Of a stretch of 5,335 nucleotides of DNA, positions 1 through 5,335 are shown piece by piece. How positions within the stretch are numbered: the stretch's first letter is position 1; the number at the start of each line of letters is the position of its first letter. The DNA is taken from assembly GCA_025351125.1 (NCBI GenBank), contig JANXWN010000348.1:1-5335 (forward strand), given 5' to 3'. The translations under genes were made by a program, and so were the position numbers. Under the pieces are notes generated by a model, which worked only from the letters and a program-made list of their open reading frames with translations, ran no database searches and was not told the origin of the DNA. The stretch is from Caulobacteraceae bacterium. GTDB taxonomy: Bacteria > Pseudomonadota > Alphaproteobacteria > Caulobacterales > Caulobacteraceae.

Positions 1-203
1 GCGAGGGCGCCCAGCGCGCTGGACATGCGGTGATTCTGTTAGTCGGCGACGAACCCTATTTCACACCGTTGGGGTTTGCGCGGGCACGGCGGGTGATCAT
101 GCCCGGACCGGTGGACCCACGTCGTGTCTTGACGTTGGCGCTGCGCCCAGGCGCGGACGAAAATCTTGAGGGCCTCGTAAAAGCGCGAGCGATCCTTCCG
201 TGA
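1..203 (+). CDS. GNAT family N-acetyltransferase, YhbS-like (3' end only)
   Basis: Only the last 66 residues are present; the reading frame begins at base 3 and ends at TGA 201-203. The visible part reads GHAVILLVGDEPYFTPLGF, then PGPVDPRRVL and a short tail. This pattern (a Gly-His before a hydrophobic strand ending VGD, a PYF-x3-GF turn, then PGPVDP) is what I expect at the C-terminal end of the acetyl-CoA binding fold in YhbS-type GNAT proteins (COG3153). The family moves an acetyl group from acetyl-CoA to an amine, usually in the cytoplasm; the substrate of YhbS-like members is mostly unknown. The N-terminal half, with the main acetyl-CoA loop, lies outside the window, so an intact enzyme cannot be confirmed. 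A 233-base spacer separates it from the next gene, so it is probably not part of the downstream operon. Confidence 0.8.
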   Translation, partial: EGAQRAGHAVILLVGDEPYFTPLGFARARRVIMPGPVDPRRVLTLALRPGADENLEGLVKARAILP

Positions 204-213
204 AAGAACCCAC

Positions 214-233
214 CACGGCGCGTCGCGCCCGTG
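214..233 (+). terminator. Possible GC-rich hairpin after the GNAT gene (weak)
   Basis: A stem of 8 base pairs with one bulged C and a 3-base GTC loop can form here: CACGG pairs with CCGTG, and CGC with GCG. It begins 10 bases after the stop codon of the upstream gene, a usual place for an intrinsic terminator. No T-run follows (next bases CACAGG), so it could equally be a 3'-end stabilising hairpin or chance pairing in GC-rich DNA. Confidence 0.2.
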
Positions 234-436
234 CACAGGTGATCGCGGCGGCGCTGGGATGTCGCCAGAAAATCACTGTAACGGAACGGGACTGTTCTTC
301 GACGGCCAAAATCATAGGCACGACGAGACGCAAACCTCGACGGACGGCACCCATTGGCTGACCCAATCGAGCGGCGACGAGCAGCACCGCTGGTAACGCC
401 TTGAGCCGGAGCCGTCGCGCGCCTAACTGTCGGAGT

Positions 437-1027
437 ATGACGGACGCGCGGCAGGCCAACGGACTGGACGGTGTGATCGCGGCGGCGAAACAAGCGCCCG
501 GGCGCGGCTTGCCCCCGGTGCATCTGTGGCATCCGACGCACTGCGGCGAGATTGATATCGTCATCAAGAAAAACGGTCTGTGGTTCCACGAGGGAACGCC
601 GATCGGGCGGGAGGCCCTGGTGCGGCTGTTCTCCACAGTTTTGCGCAAGGATCCCGACGGATTTGTCTTGGTTACGCCGGCGGAAAAACTGTCGATCACC
701 GTCGAAGACGCGCCGTTTATCGCCGTGCGAGTCGACTGCATTGCGGACTCGGCCTCCGGCGAAACCCTGCGGTTCACCACCAACGTCGGCGACGTGGCGG
801 ATGCGGGACCCGGTCACGCCATCCGAGTCGAAATCGATGCCACAACCGGGGAGCCGCGGCCTTATATTCATATCCGCGCTGGACTGGAGGCCTTGATCGC
901 GCGACCGGTGTTTTATGAATTGGCGGCCATGGCGACGGAACGCCTGACGCCCGACGGCCCGATAATGGGGGTGATGTCGCGAGGCGCTTGGTTCGCGGTC
1001 GGGCCGCCGGGGGGCCCTGAAGCGTGA
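437..1027 (+). CDS. DUF1285 family protein, function unknown
   Basis: A 196-residue protein that I assign to DUF1285. Visible hallmarks are GLPPVHLWHP (24-33) followed by CGEIDIVIKKNGLWFHEGTPIG (36-57, with the conserved D-x-x-I/W-F-x-x-G-T-P-I pattern), ALVRLFSTVLRKD (60-72), the FVLVTPAEKLSITVEDAPF strand pair (76-94) and PYIHIRAGLEALI (142-154) near the end. The family is small (about 180-200 residues), cytoplasmic and beta-rich. Structures exist from structural genomics, but I know of no established biochemical role. I chose ATG 437 because it gives the family's usual length; the frame is open upstream to a TTG at 401. GGAG at 432-435 is only one base from the ATG, too close for a normal Shine-Dalgarno, so start strength is unclear. 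It overlaps the next gene by GTGA, which implies co-translation with the Nudix hydrolase. There is no signal peptide or membrane segment. Confidence 0.9.
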   Translation: MTDARQANGLDGVIAAAKQAPGRGLPPVHLWHPTHCGEIDIVIKKNGLWFHEGTPIGREALVRLFSTVLRKDPDGFVLVTPAEKLSITVEDAPFIAVRVDCIADSASGETLRFTTNVGDVADAGPGHAIRVEIDATTGEPRPYIHIRAGLEALIARPVFYELAAMATERLTPDGPIMGVMSRGAWFAVGPPGGPEA

Positions 1028-1671
1028 CGGGTCCCGCTGAATCGGCCAAGCTTCGCGCATGGATTTCCGGTCACCTCGATCCCTTGGAACAAGGCGCGGC
1101 GCCCAGTTGGGGCGTACGGTCGGATTTTGATCTGGACCCCCATCTCGCCCCCGTCAATTTGGACCCCCTGGCCGCCGCCGCCGTGTTGATCGGTTTGGTG
1201 GAGCACCCGCACGGTCTGTCGGTGATCCTCACGCGCCGCTCCGATACGCTGCGGCGCCATACCGGTCAGGTCGCCTTGCCGGGCGGCCGGTGCGATGCGG
1301 GCGAGGCGCCGTGGGAGACCGCCTTGCGCGAGGCGCAGGAAGAGATCGGCCTCGACCCGGCCCTCGTCACCTTGGCGGGCTTATCGACGCCCTATCGCAC
1401 CGGCACGGGCTATCACGTGATTCCGGTGGTCGGCTTCATCGCGCCGGGCGCGCCGCTCAAAGCCAATCCGCACGAGGTCGCCGATATTTTCGAAACGCCG
1501 TTCGGCTTTTTGATGGATCCCGTGAACCACCAACAGCGCGAAGGCGTCGCGCCGTCCGGCGAAACGCGCCGATTCTATGCGATGACCTGGGAAGACCGGC
1601 TTATTTGGGGAGCGACGGCGGGAATGCTGCGGGCGCTTTATGATCGATTGTATGGAGCCGCCCTTGCCTGA
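1024..1671 (+). CDS. Nudix hydrolase, CoA pyrophosphatase type (NudL-like)
   Basis: A 215-residue protein with a perfect Nudix box, G-x5-E-x7-R-E-U-x-E-E-x-G-U: G88, E94, R102, E103, E106, E107, G109 and L110. These glutamates bind the metal that activates water for attack on a diphosphate bond. Just before it, residues 68-88 (LTRRSDTLRRHTGQVALPGG at 69-88) fit the motif typical of CoA pyrophosphatases, LLTxR(S/A)x3Rx3Gx3FPGG, with Leu85 in place of Phe. Family members cut coenzyme A or its derivatives to 3',5'-ADP and 4'-phosphopantetheine; that substrate is inferred here. The GTG start at 1024 overlaps the TGA of the DUF1285 gene, so translational coupling is likely. A roughly 60-residue N-terminal extension precedes the Nudix fold, as is common for alphaproteobacterial members. 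The 3' end overlaps the start of the CCA-enzyme gene. It could have broader nucleotide-cofactor specificity. Confidence 0.93.
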   Translation: MTGPAESAKLRAWISGHLDPLEQGAAPSWGVRSDFDLDPHLAPVNLDPLAAAAVLIGLVEHPHGLSVILTRRSDTLRRHTGQVALPGGRCDAGEAPWETALREAQEEIGLDPALVTLAGLSTPYRTGTGYHVIPVVGFIAPGAPLKANPHEVADIFETPFGFLMDPVNHQQREGVAPSGETRRFYAMTWEDRLIWGATAGMLRALYDRLYGAALA

Positions 1672-2914
1672 CGCCCTACTGCGGCAAGCCTGGATGACGA
1701 ACGCGGGCACCGCCCAGGTGATGGACGCCTTGGCGCGCGTCGGGGGCGAGGACGCCGCGCGCTTCGTCGGCGGTTGCGTGCGCAATGCGCTGTTGCGGCG
1801 GCCGGTCGCCGACATCGACATCGCCACTGTTTTAGCGCCGGAGGTCGTGGTCTCGGCGCTGCAGGCCGCGGGTCTCAAGGCCATTCCCACGGGCTTGGCG
1901 CACGGAACGGTCACGGCGGTCGCCCAAGGTCGCCCGTTTGAGATTACCACCTTGCGCCGCGATATCGAGACCGATGGTCGCCACGCCGTGGTCGCCTTTA
2001 CCGATGACTGGCGGGAAGACGCCGCGCGTCGCGATTTCACGCTTAACGCCCTCTACGCCGACCGCACCGGCGCGGTGTTCGACCCCACCGGCGAGGGCCT
2101 CGCCGACTTGCGCGCCGGCGACATTCGATTCGTCGGTGACCCGGGCGCGCGCATTACCGAAGACGCCTTGCGCATTATGCGCTTCTTTCGCTTCTTCGCT
2201 TTCTACGGTCGCGGAGAGCCGGACGGCGCTGCGCTGGCGGCCTGCTCCGAGCACCACAGCCTGGTCGCCACCCTCTCCGTCGAGCGGATCGCCAAGGAAT
2301 TGTTGACGCTCTTGGCCGCTGATGATCCGCGCACGGCAGTGCGATTGATGGCGCGAACCGGCGTGCTGGGCGCGGCTTTGCCAGAGGCCCGCGGCCTCGC
2401 CGCCTTCAACGCCCTGGTCACGATAGAAACCGAGCAATTATTCACCTGCGACCCCTTATTGCGTCTCGCCGCGCTCTTGCCGCATGACCCGATCGTCGGT
2501 TTGGCGACCGCGACACGACTGCGGTTGTCGAGTGCGCAACGCGACCGTCTCGAGGCCGCCCTTGGAGTCGACCCTCGGCTGGTTTCGTGGATGAGCCCCC
2601 GGGAAACCCGCCGTGCGGTTTGGCGATTGGGCGCGGCGGCCTTCGCTGATCGCGCCATGCTCGCCTGGGCCGCCTCTGACCGTCCCGCCGCCGCGACGCA
2701 ATGGCGCGCCCTCTTGCCAATGGCCCAGACTTGGCCCCGTCCGACTTTCCCGCTGAGCGGCGAGGAGGTCGTCGCCGCCGGCGTGCCACGGGGGCCCCTG
2801 ATCGGCGCCGTGATGCGCGACATCGAAGCTTGGTGGATCGATCAGGACTTCCCCGACGACAAACTCTCGCTCATCGAGCGGCTGAAGGCGGTGGCGCAAG
2901 GGATGGCCTACTAG
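1640..2914 (+). CDS. CCA tRNA nucleotidyltransferase / PcnB-like class II nucleotidyltransferase
   Basis: A 424-residue cytoplasmic enzyme of the class II tRNA nucleotidyltransferase/poly(A) polymerase family. The head domain shows [11 protein letters not shown] (42-52) and the metal-binding pair D58-I-D60, then [10 protein letters not shown] (130-139), the [10 protein letters not shown] loop (148-157) and [12 protein letters not shown] (174-185). Together these form the nucleotide- and tRNA-acceptor-binding core. The tail ends in the GVPRGPLIG...WWIDQDFP block (from 381) seen in alphaproteobacterial members. The expected role is to add or repair the 3' CCA of tRNA. Poly(A) polymerase cannot be excluded from motifs alone, but the alphaproteobacterial context favours the CCA enzyme. 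The gene starts inside the Nudix gene. ATG 1640 (32-base overlap) and ATG 1652 (20-base overlap) are both possible, neither has a clear Shine-Dalgarno, and translation is probably coupled to the upstream gene. Length is normal for the group, with no sign of damage. Confidence 0.93.
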   Translation: MIDCMEPPLPDALLRQAWMTNAGTAQVMDALARVGGEDAARFVGGCVRNALLRRPVADIDIATVLAPEVVVSALQAAGLKAIPTGLAHGTVTAVAQGRPFEITTLRRDIETDGRHAVVAFTDDWREDAARRDFTLNALYADRTGAVFDPTGEGLADLRAGDIRFVGDPGARITEDALRIMRFFRFFAFYGRGEPDGAALAACSEHHSLVATLSVERIAKELLTLLAADDPRTAVRLMARTGVLGAALPEARGLAAFNALVTIETEQLFTCDPLLRLAALLPHDPIVGLATATRLRLSSAQRDRLEAALGVDPRLVSWMSPRETRRAVWRLGAAAFADRAMLAWAASDRPAAATQWRALLPMAQTWPRPTFPLSGEEVVAAGVPRGPLIGAVMRDIEAWWIDQDFPDDKLSLIERLKAVAQGMAY

Positions 2915-2988
2915 GTCGGCGGCGCGCCGGGGCAATCGGCGCGCGCGCTTGGCGAAGGCCGATTGGAACGCCCGCGACGGCCGCCGAC
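2915..2988. repeat. Nested inverted repeats between the CCA-enzyme gene and recR
   Basis: Directly after the TAG at 2912-2914, GTCGGCGGC (2915-2923) is the exact reverse complement of GCCGCCGAC (2980-2988). Inside it, CAATCGGC (2933-2940) is the exact reverse complement of GCCGATTG (2958-2965), with a 17-base loop. A competing hairpin is also possible: GCGCGCC (2922-2928) with GGCGCGC (2938-2944) around a 9-base loop. The outer and inner stems can form together; the third excludes both. No T-run follows. This may be a 3'-end structure or a folded leader for recR, but short perfect pairings also arise by chance in such GC-rich DNA. Confidence 0.4.
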
Positions 2989-3042
2989 GCAACGCGGTCA
3001 GTGGGCCTCGCGCGCCCCGCCGATTCGCCCTATGCCTCGCGG

Positions 3043-3645
3043 ATGGCCTCCTCCGCCGGACCTGAAATCGAGCGTCTCATCGCCCTCCTCGCCAAGCTGC
3101 CGGGGCTGGGGCCGCGTTCCGCGCGACGGGCGACGCTGATGCTGCTTAAAAAGCGCGAACAATTGCTGGCCCCGTTAAGCCAAGCCCTTGCCGACGCTTC
3201 CGCGCGCGTTTGCACCTGCACGACGTGCGGCGCGCTGGACACCTCCGATCCGTGCGCTATTTGCGCGGACGCGTCGCGCGATCAGACCTTGATCTGCGTG
3301 GTCGAGGAGGTCGGTTCGATCTGGGCCATGGAGCGCGCGCACGCGTTTCGCGGACGTTATCACGTGCTCGGCGGGCTACTTTCGGCGCTGGACGGCATCG
3401 GCCCGCAATCGCTGCGCATCGCCGCGTTGGTCGGCCGCGCCGCCGACGAGGCCGTCGCCGAAGTTATTCTCGCCTTGCCCGCCACGGTGGACGGCCAAAC
3501 CACGGCGCACTATGTCGCCGACCGCCTAGCGGACGCCGGCGTCAAGATCACCATGTTGGCCCGCGGGGTTCCCGTCGGCGGCGATTTGGATTGGCTGGAC
3601 GACGGCACCATCGCCCAGGCGATGCGGGCGCGACGGCCGGCGTAA
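3043..3645 (+). CDS. recR: Recombination mediator protein RecR
   Basis: A 200-residue protein, the normal RecR length. In order: a helix-hairpin-helix DNA-binding segment ([19 protein letters not shown], 12-30), a four-cysteine zinc finger (C59-x2-C62-x8-C71-x2-C74), a Toprim domain starting at [15 protein letters not shown] (83-97) and continuing through [17 protein letters not shown] (105-121), and the closing [18 protein letters not shown] (173-190). W184 sits where many homologues have Tyr. RecR works with RecO (and RecF) in the cytoplasm to load RecA onto SSB-coated single-stranded DNA at gaps. ATG 3043 matches the usual N-terminus; an in-frame GTG at 3001 would add 14 atypical residues. 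No strong Shine-Dalgarno is visible. It lies 128 bases after the CCA-enzyme gene on the same strand. The frequent partners dnaX and ybaB are not upstream here. Confidence 0.97.
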   Translation: MASSAGPEIERLIALLAKLPGLGPRSARRATLMLLKKREQLLAPLSQALADASARVCTCTTCGALDTSDPCAICADASRDQTLICVVEEVGSIWAMERAHAFRGRYHVLGGLLSALDGIGPQSLRIAALVGRAADEAVAEVILALPATVDGQTTAHYVADRLADAGVKITMLARGVPVGGDLDWLDDGTIAQAMRARRPA

Positions 3646-3655
3646 GCGCGCGTTC

Positions 3656-4804
3656 TTAAATCGCCTTTTCGTAGATCGTATAGATCTTGTTGATCCGACC
3701 GTTGATCGCTTCGGCGACCGAGCGCATTGGCCCGTTGTCTTCCAGCACCCAGCCGAACTCTCCGCGAGACGCGCCGAATTTGGCGACCGCGTCGCGGCGG
3801 ATGAATTCGATCATCATAAAAGCCAATTGGCTCGCCAGCCGCGTACCCTGATGTTTCTTGACCACGCCCATCAGCGGCACGCGCATCGTGCGCACCTTCG
3901 GCGCGCGTAGCCACAGCAGGAGTTTGGCCCAGTTGATCGGCAACAGCGACCCGCCGAATGCCGCGATCTTTTCGTTCAGATTCGGCAGGGTGATCATGAA
4001 CGCAATGGGTTCGCCCTCGTATTCGGCCACGCGGATCAGGTCTTCATACACGATGGCTTTGAGTTTATGCCCCGCATAGACGATCTCGGCGTCGGTAAAG
4101 GGGACGAAGCCCCAATTGCCCGACCACGCGTCGTTGAGAATGCGCAGGATCAGGGTCGCCTCGCTGTCGAACCGGCGCTTATCGACCCGGCGGATGACGA
4201 TCTTGCGATTGCGTTCGCCGGACGCCACGATACGCTGAACGATGTCGGGAAAGCCGGTATCGATCGGCAATTCATAGGTTAAAAGCGCCTTGGCCGGACG
4301 GTAGCCGAGGTTTTCGATCCACGCCTGATAGGCGGCGCTGTTGTGGCCCATCATGACCGTTGGCGGATGATCGAAGCCCTTTGTCAGTAGGCCCGGTTCG
4401 TCCCACATTGCCAAGCTTATCGGTCCAATAGCGCGCGTCATGCCCTTGGCGCGCAGAGTTTGTTCGGCGCGCCCAAGCAGGGCGGCGGCGACCGGCGCGT
4501 CTTCCGCCTCGAGCAAACCCCAATTCCCGGCGCCCGGACCCATGCCCAGTTCGGCTGGCTGCGCCGTCGCCAAATGGTCGACGTGCGCGGAAATCCGCCC
4601 CACCACGCGGCCGTCGCGCATCGCCAGGAACAAGTCGGCCTCGCCATGCTCGAACCAAGGATTTTTCCCCGGCGTGATCAGTCCGTGCGCCTCGTCCTTC
4701 AAAGGGGCCACCCAATTGGGATCGTTGGCGTAGAGACGATACGGAAGGTCGACGAAGGCCGTGCGATCCGCCTTGGATTCGACCGCGCGAATGGCCAGAC
4801 TCAT
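3656..4804 (-). CDS. YghO-like GNAT-fold acyltransferase family protein
   Basis: A 382-residue protein without a signal peptide. The N-terminal third shows LYANDPNWVAPL (24-35), then NPWFEHGEADLFLA (48-61) and GRVVGRISAHVDH (65-77), a GNAT-like pattern. GPISLAMWDEPGLLTKGFDHPP (127-148) with MMGHN (151-155) follows. The end holds GWVLEDNGPMRSVAEAINGR (351-370) and IYTIYEK (374-380), as in GNAT C-termini where related proteins have W-x-L-E-x-N. This whole-length pattern fits the YghO family, often labelled only 'N-acetyltransferase' or, misleadingly, 'dATP pyrophosphohydrolase'. As I recall, the Caulobacter ceramide synthase bCerS belongs to the same broad group, so an acyl transfer to an amine is possible; the substrate here is not known. 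The start is well supported: AAGGAG lies 7 bases upstream of the ATG. Its stop lies 10 bases from that of recR, on the opposite strand. Confidence 0.82.
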   Translation of the reverse strand: MSLAIRAVESKADRTAFVDLPYRLYANDPNWVAPLKDEAHGLITPGKNPWFEHGEADLFLAMRDGRVVGRISAHVDHLATAQPAELGMGPGAGNWGLLEAEDAPVAAALLGRAEQTLRAKGMTRAIGPISLAMWDEPGLLTKGFDHPPTVMMGHNSAAYQAWIENLGYRPAKALLTYELPIDTGFPDIVQRIVASGERNRKIVIRRVDKRRFDSEATLILRILNDAWSGNWGFVPFTDAEIVYAGHKLKAIVYEDLIRVAEYEGEPIAFMITLPNLNEKIAAFGGSLLPINWAKLLLWLRAPKVRTMRVPLMGVVKKHQGTRLASQLAFMMIEFIRRDAVAKFGASRGEFGWVLEDNGPMRSVAEAINGRINKIYTIYEKAI

Positions 4805-4811
4805 CGCCTCG

Positions 4812-4817
4812 CTCCTT
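4812..4817 (-). promoter_or_regulatory. Ribosome binding site of the YghO-like gene
   Basis: On the minus strand the sequence reads AAGGAG, then 7 bases, then ATG (4804-4802). It is the only strong Shine-Dalgarno in the window and it fixes the start of the minus-strand gene. Confidence 0.8.
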
Positions 4818-4847
4818 CACCCCTGGACGCGTATCGTCCCGACGTGG

Positions 4848-4876
4848 GCTTAAGGCTTTAGGGGAAGTACGGTCAA
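4848..4876 (-). promoter_or_regulatory. Possible promoter for the YghO-like gene
   Basis: On the minus strand TTGACC (4876-4871) is followed after 17 bases by TTAAGC (4853-4848). The -35-like hexamer is near consensus; the -10-like one is poor. Transcription would start around 4841, giving a leader of roughly 37 bases that contains the AAGGAG ribosome site. Position and spacing are sensible, but there is no independent support. Confidence 0.3.
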
Positions 4877-4932
4877 TGCCCGGCCGGCAACCCGCCCTTT
4901 TCCTCTACGCCGACTCCGCTTAAGAACGCAGC

Positions 4933-5335
4933 ATGAACACGCCGACGCTCCTCCTCCTCCTCCTGCTCGGCCTGTTGGCCGGGGCGATGGCGGTGTGGGC
5001 GATGGCGGAGCGGGGGCGGGCCGGACGCGCGGAGGTGAGGGCGTCAATGCTGGAAGTTCAAGCCGTGGCGGGCGTGGACTTGCTGAAAGCTCAGGCGGCG
5101 GCGACGGCGGGATCGGTGGCCGACGAACTGGTTAAGCGGGCGGGAGAAACCTTCGCTGCGCAGGACCGGATGGCGCAGGTCAAGCTGGAGGCCCAGCTGA
5201 AACCCGTGGCCGACAGCCTCGAGAAATTTCAGGCTCAGGTGACGGCCGCCGAAAAGGCCCGCGCCGAAGAAGCCGGCGGGCTGAAGGCGCAGATCGAGCA
5301 ATTGTTGCGCGCCTCGGCCGCGACCCAGGACGAGG
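4933..5335 (+). CDS. rmuC: DNA recombination protein RmuC (5' part, runs off the window)
   Basis: The frame from ATG 4933 stays open to the window edge, giving 134 residues. It begins with a hydrophobic segment (LLLLLLLGLLAGAMAVWAMA, 6-25) ending in basic residues, a single N-terminal membrane anchor. An Ala-, Gln- and Glu-rich stretch with coiled-coil character follows. Around residues 89-125, LKPVADSLEKFQAQV, EKARAEEAGGLKAQIEQL and the ASAATQDE that follows match the region just before the RmuC domain, which lies outside the window. RmuC proteins are linked to limiting rearrangements between inverted repeats and carry a nuclease-like fold in their C-terminal domain. ATG 4933 was chosen because it precedes the anchor directly; upstream AAGAACG is only a weak ribosome site. 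It is divergent from the YghO-like gene across a 128-base spacer, and I see no convincing promoter of its own there. Domain integrity cannot be judged. Confidence 0.9.
   Translation, partial: MNTPTLLLLLLLGLLAGAMAVWAMAERGRAGRAEVRASMLEVQAVAGVDLLKAQAAATAGSVADELVKRAGETFAAQDRMAQVKLEAQLKPVADSLEKFQAQVTAAEKARAEEAGGLKAQIEQLLRASAATQDE
4948..4962 (+). repeat. (CTC)5 trinucleotide run in the rmuC signal-anchor
   Basis: Five perfect tandem CTC codons encode part of the leucine run in the membrane anchor, followed by CTG CTC. Gain or loss of one unit would keep the frame and change the anchor length by one residue. Confidence 0.7.

Noticed and set aside
349..370. ATTGG-CTGAC-CCAAT hairpin in the first spacer
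   Set aside because: The stem is only 5 base pairs with no T-run or neighbouring signal; this is expected by chance.
56..1060. Long minus-strand open frames (56-1060 and 97-783) across the spacer and the DUF1285 gene
   Set aside because: They lie mostly antisense to a clear DUF1285 gene, their products are Arg- and Pro-rich and low in recognisable motifs, and long antisense frames are expected in GC-rich DNA.
1381..2437. Minus-strand frames opposite the Nudix and CCA-enzyme genes
   Set aside because: The plus strand carries complete, motif-perfect enzymes here; the antisense products show no recognisable family.
2701..3042. In-frame upstream extension of recR back to 2701
   Set aside because: It would overlap the CCA-enzyme gene in another frame and add an Arg-rich segment that RecR proteins do not have; ATG 3043 gives the normal length.
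4272..4861. Other-frame open readings on both strands over the start of the YghO-like gene
   Set aside because: They are shadows of the well-supported minus-strand gene, which has a strong ribosome site and family motifs.
4850..5301. Minus-strand frames opposite rmuC (4850-5047 and 5044-5301)
   Set aside because: The plus strand encodes a membrane anchor and RmuC-type region without interruption; the antisense product is Pro/Arg-rich low-complexity sequence.
1..5335. A novel defence, mobile or CRISPR-type system
   Set aside because: All clear genes belong to known housekeeping or widespread families, and I see no repeat array, integrase, transposase, attachment site or toxin-antitoxin pair.

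Overview
The window is GC-rich, chromosomal-type bacterial DNA that most resembles an alphaproteobacterium. The evidence is the family make-up: a DUF1285 protein, a CoA-type Nudix hydrolase and a class II CCA-adding enzyme in series, together with alphaproteobacterial-looking RecR and RmuC. Protein wording is close to Caulobacterales and related orders, but I cannot fix a genus from sequence alone. There are no insertion sequences, phage genes, CRISPR arrays, tRNAs or rRNAs.

Layout. Bases 1-203 hold the 3' end of a YhbS-like GNAT acetyltransferase on the plus strand. Bases 204-436 hold no convincing gene; a small GC-rich hairpin lies just after the GNAT stop. Bases 437-2914 are a tight plus-strand run: a DUF1285 protein, a Nudix hydrolase starting on a GTGA overlap, and a CCA tRNA nucleotidyltransferase whose start lies inside the Nudix gene. 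Bases 2915-3042 are a short spacer with nested inverted repeats. recR follows at 3043-3645 on the same strand. Convergent to it, with only 10 bases between the stop codons, is a minus-strand gene (3656-4804) for a YghO-like GNAT-fold protein with a good Shine-Dalgarno. A divergent spacer (4805-4932) carries a possible minus-strand promoter, and the 5' part of rmuC runs off the right edge from 4933.

How the genes fit together. The DUF1285-Nudix-CCA run looks like one transcriptional unit with translational coupling, joining a protein of unknown role to nucleotide-cofactor clean-up and tRNA 3'-end maturation. recR and rmuC are both DNA recombination or repair genes, but they are separated by the minus-strand gene and need not be co-regulated. 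recR sits here without dnaX and ybaB, its usual partners. The window is mostly core housekeeping DNA. The points most worth a second look are the YghO-like protein (a family related to bacterial ceramide synthase), the nested inverted repeats before recR, and the undefined function of the DUF1285 protein.
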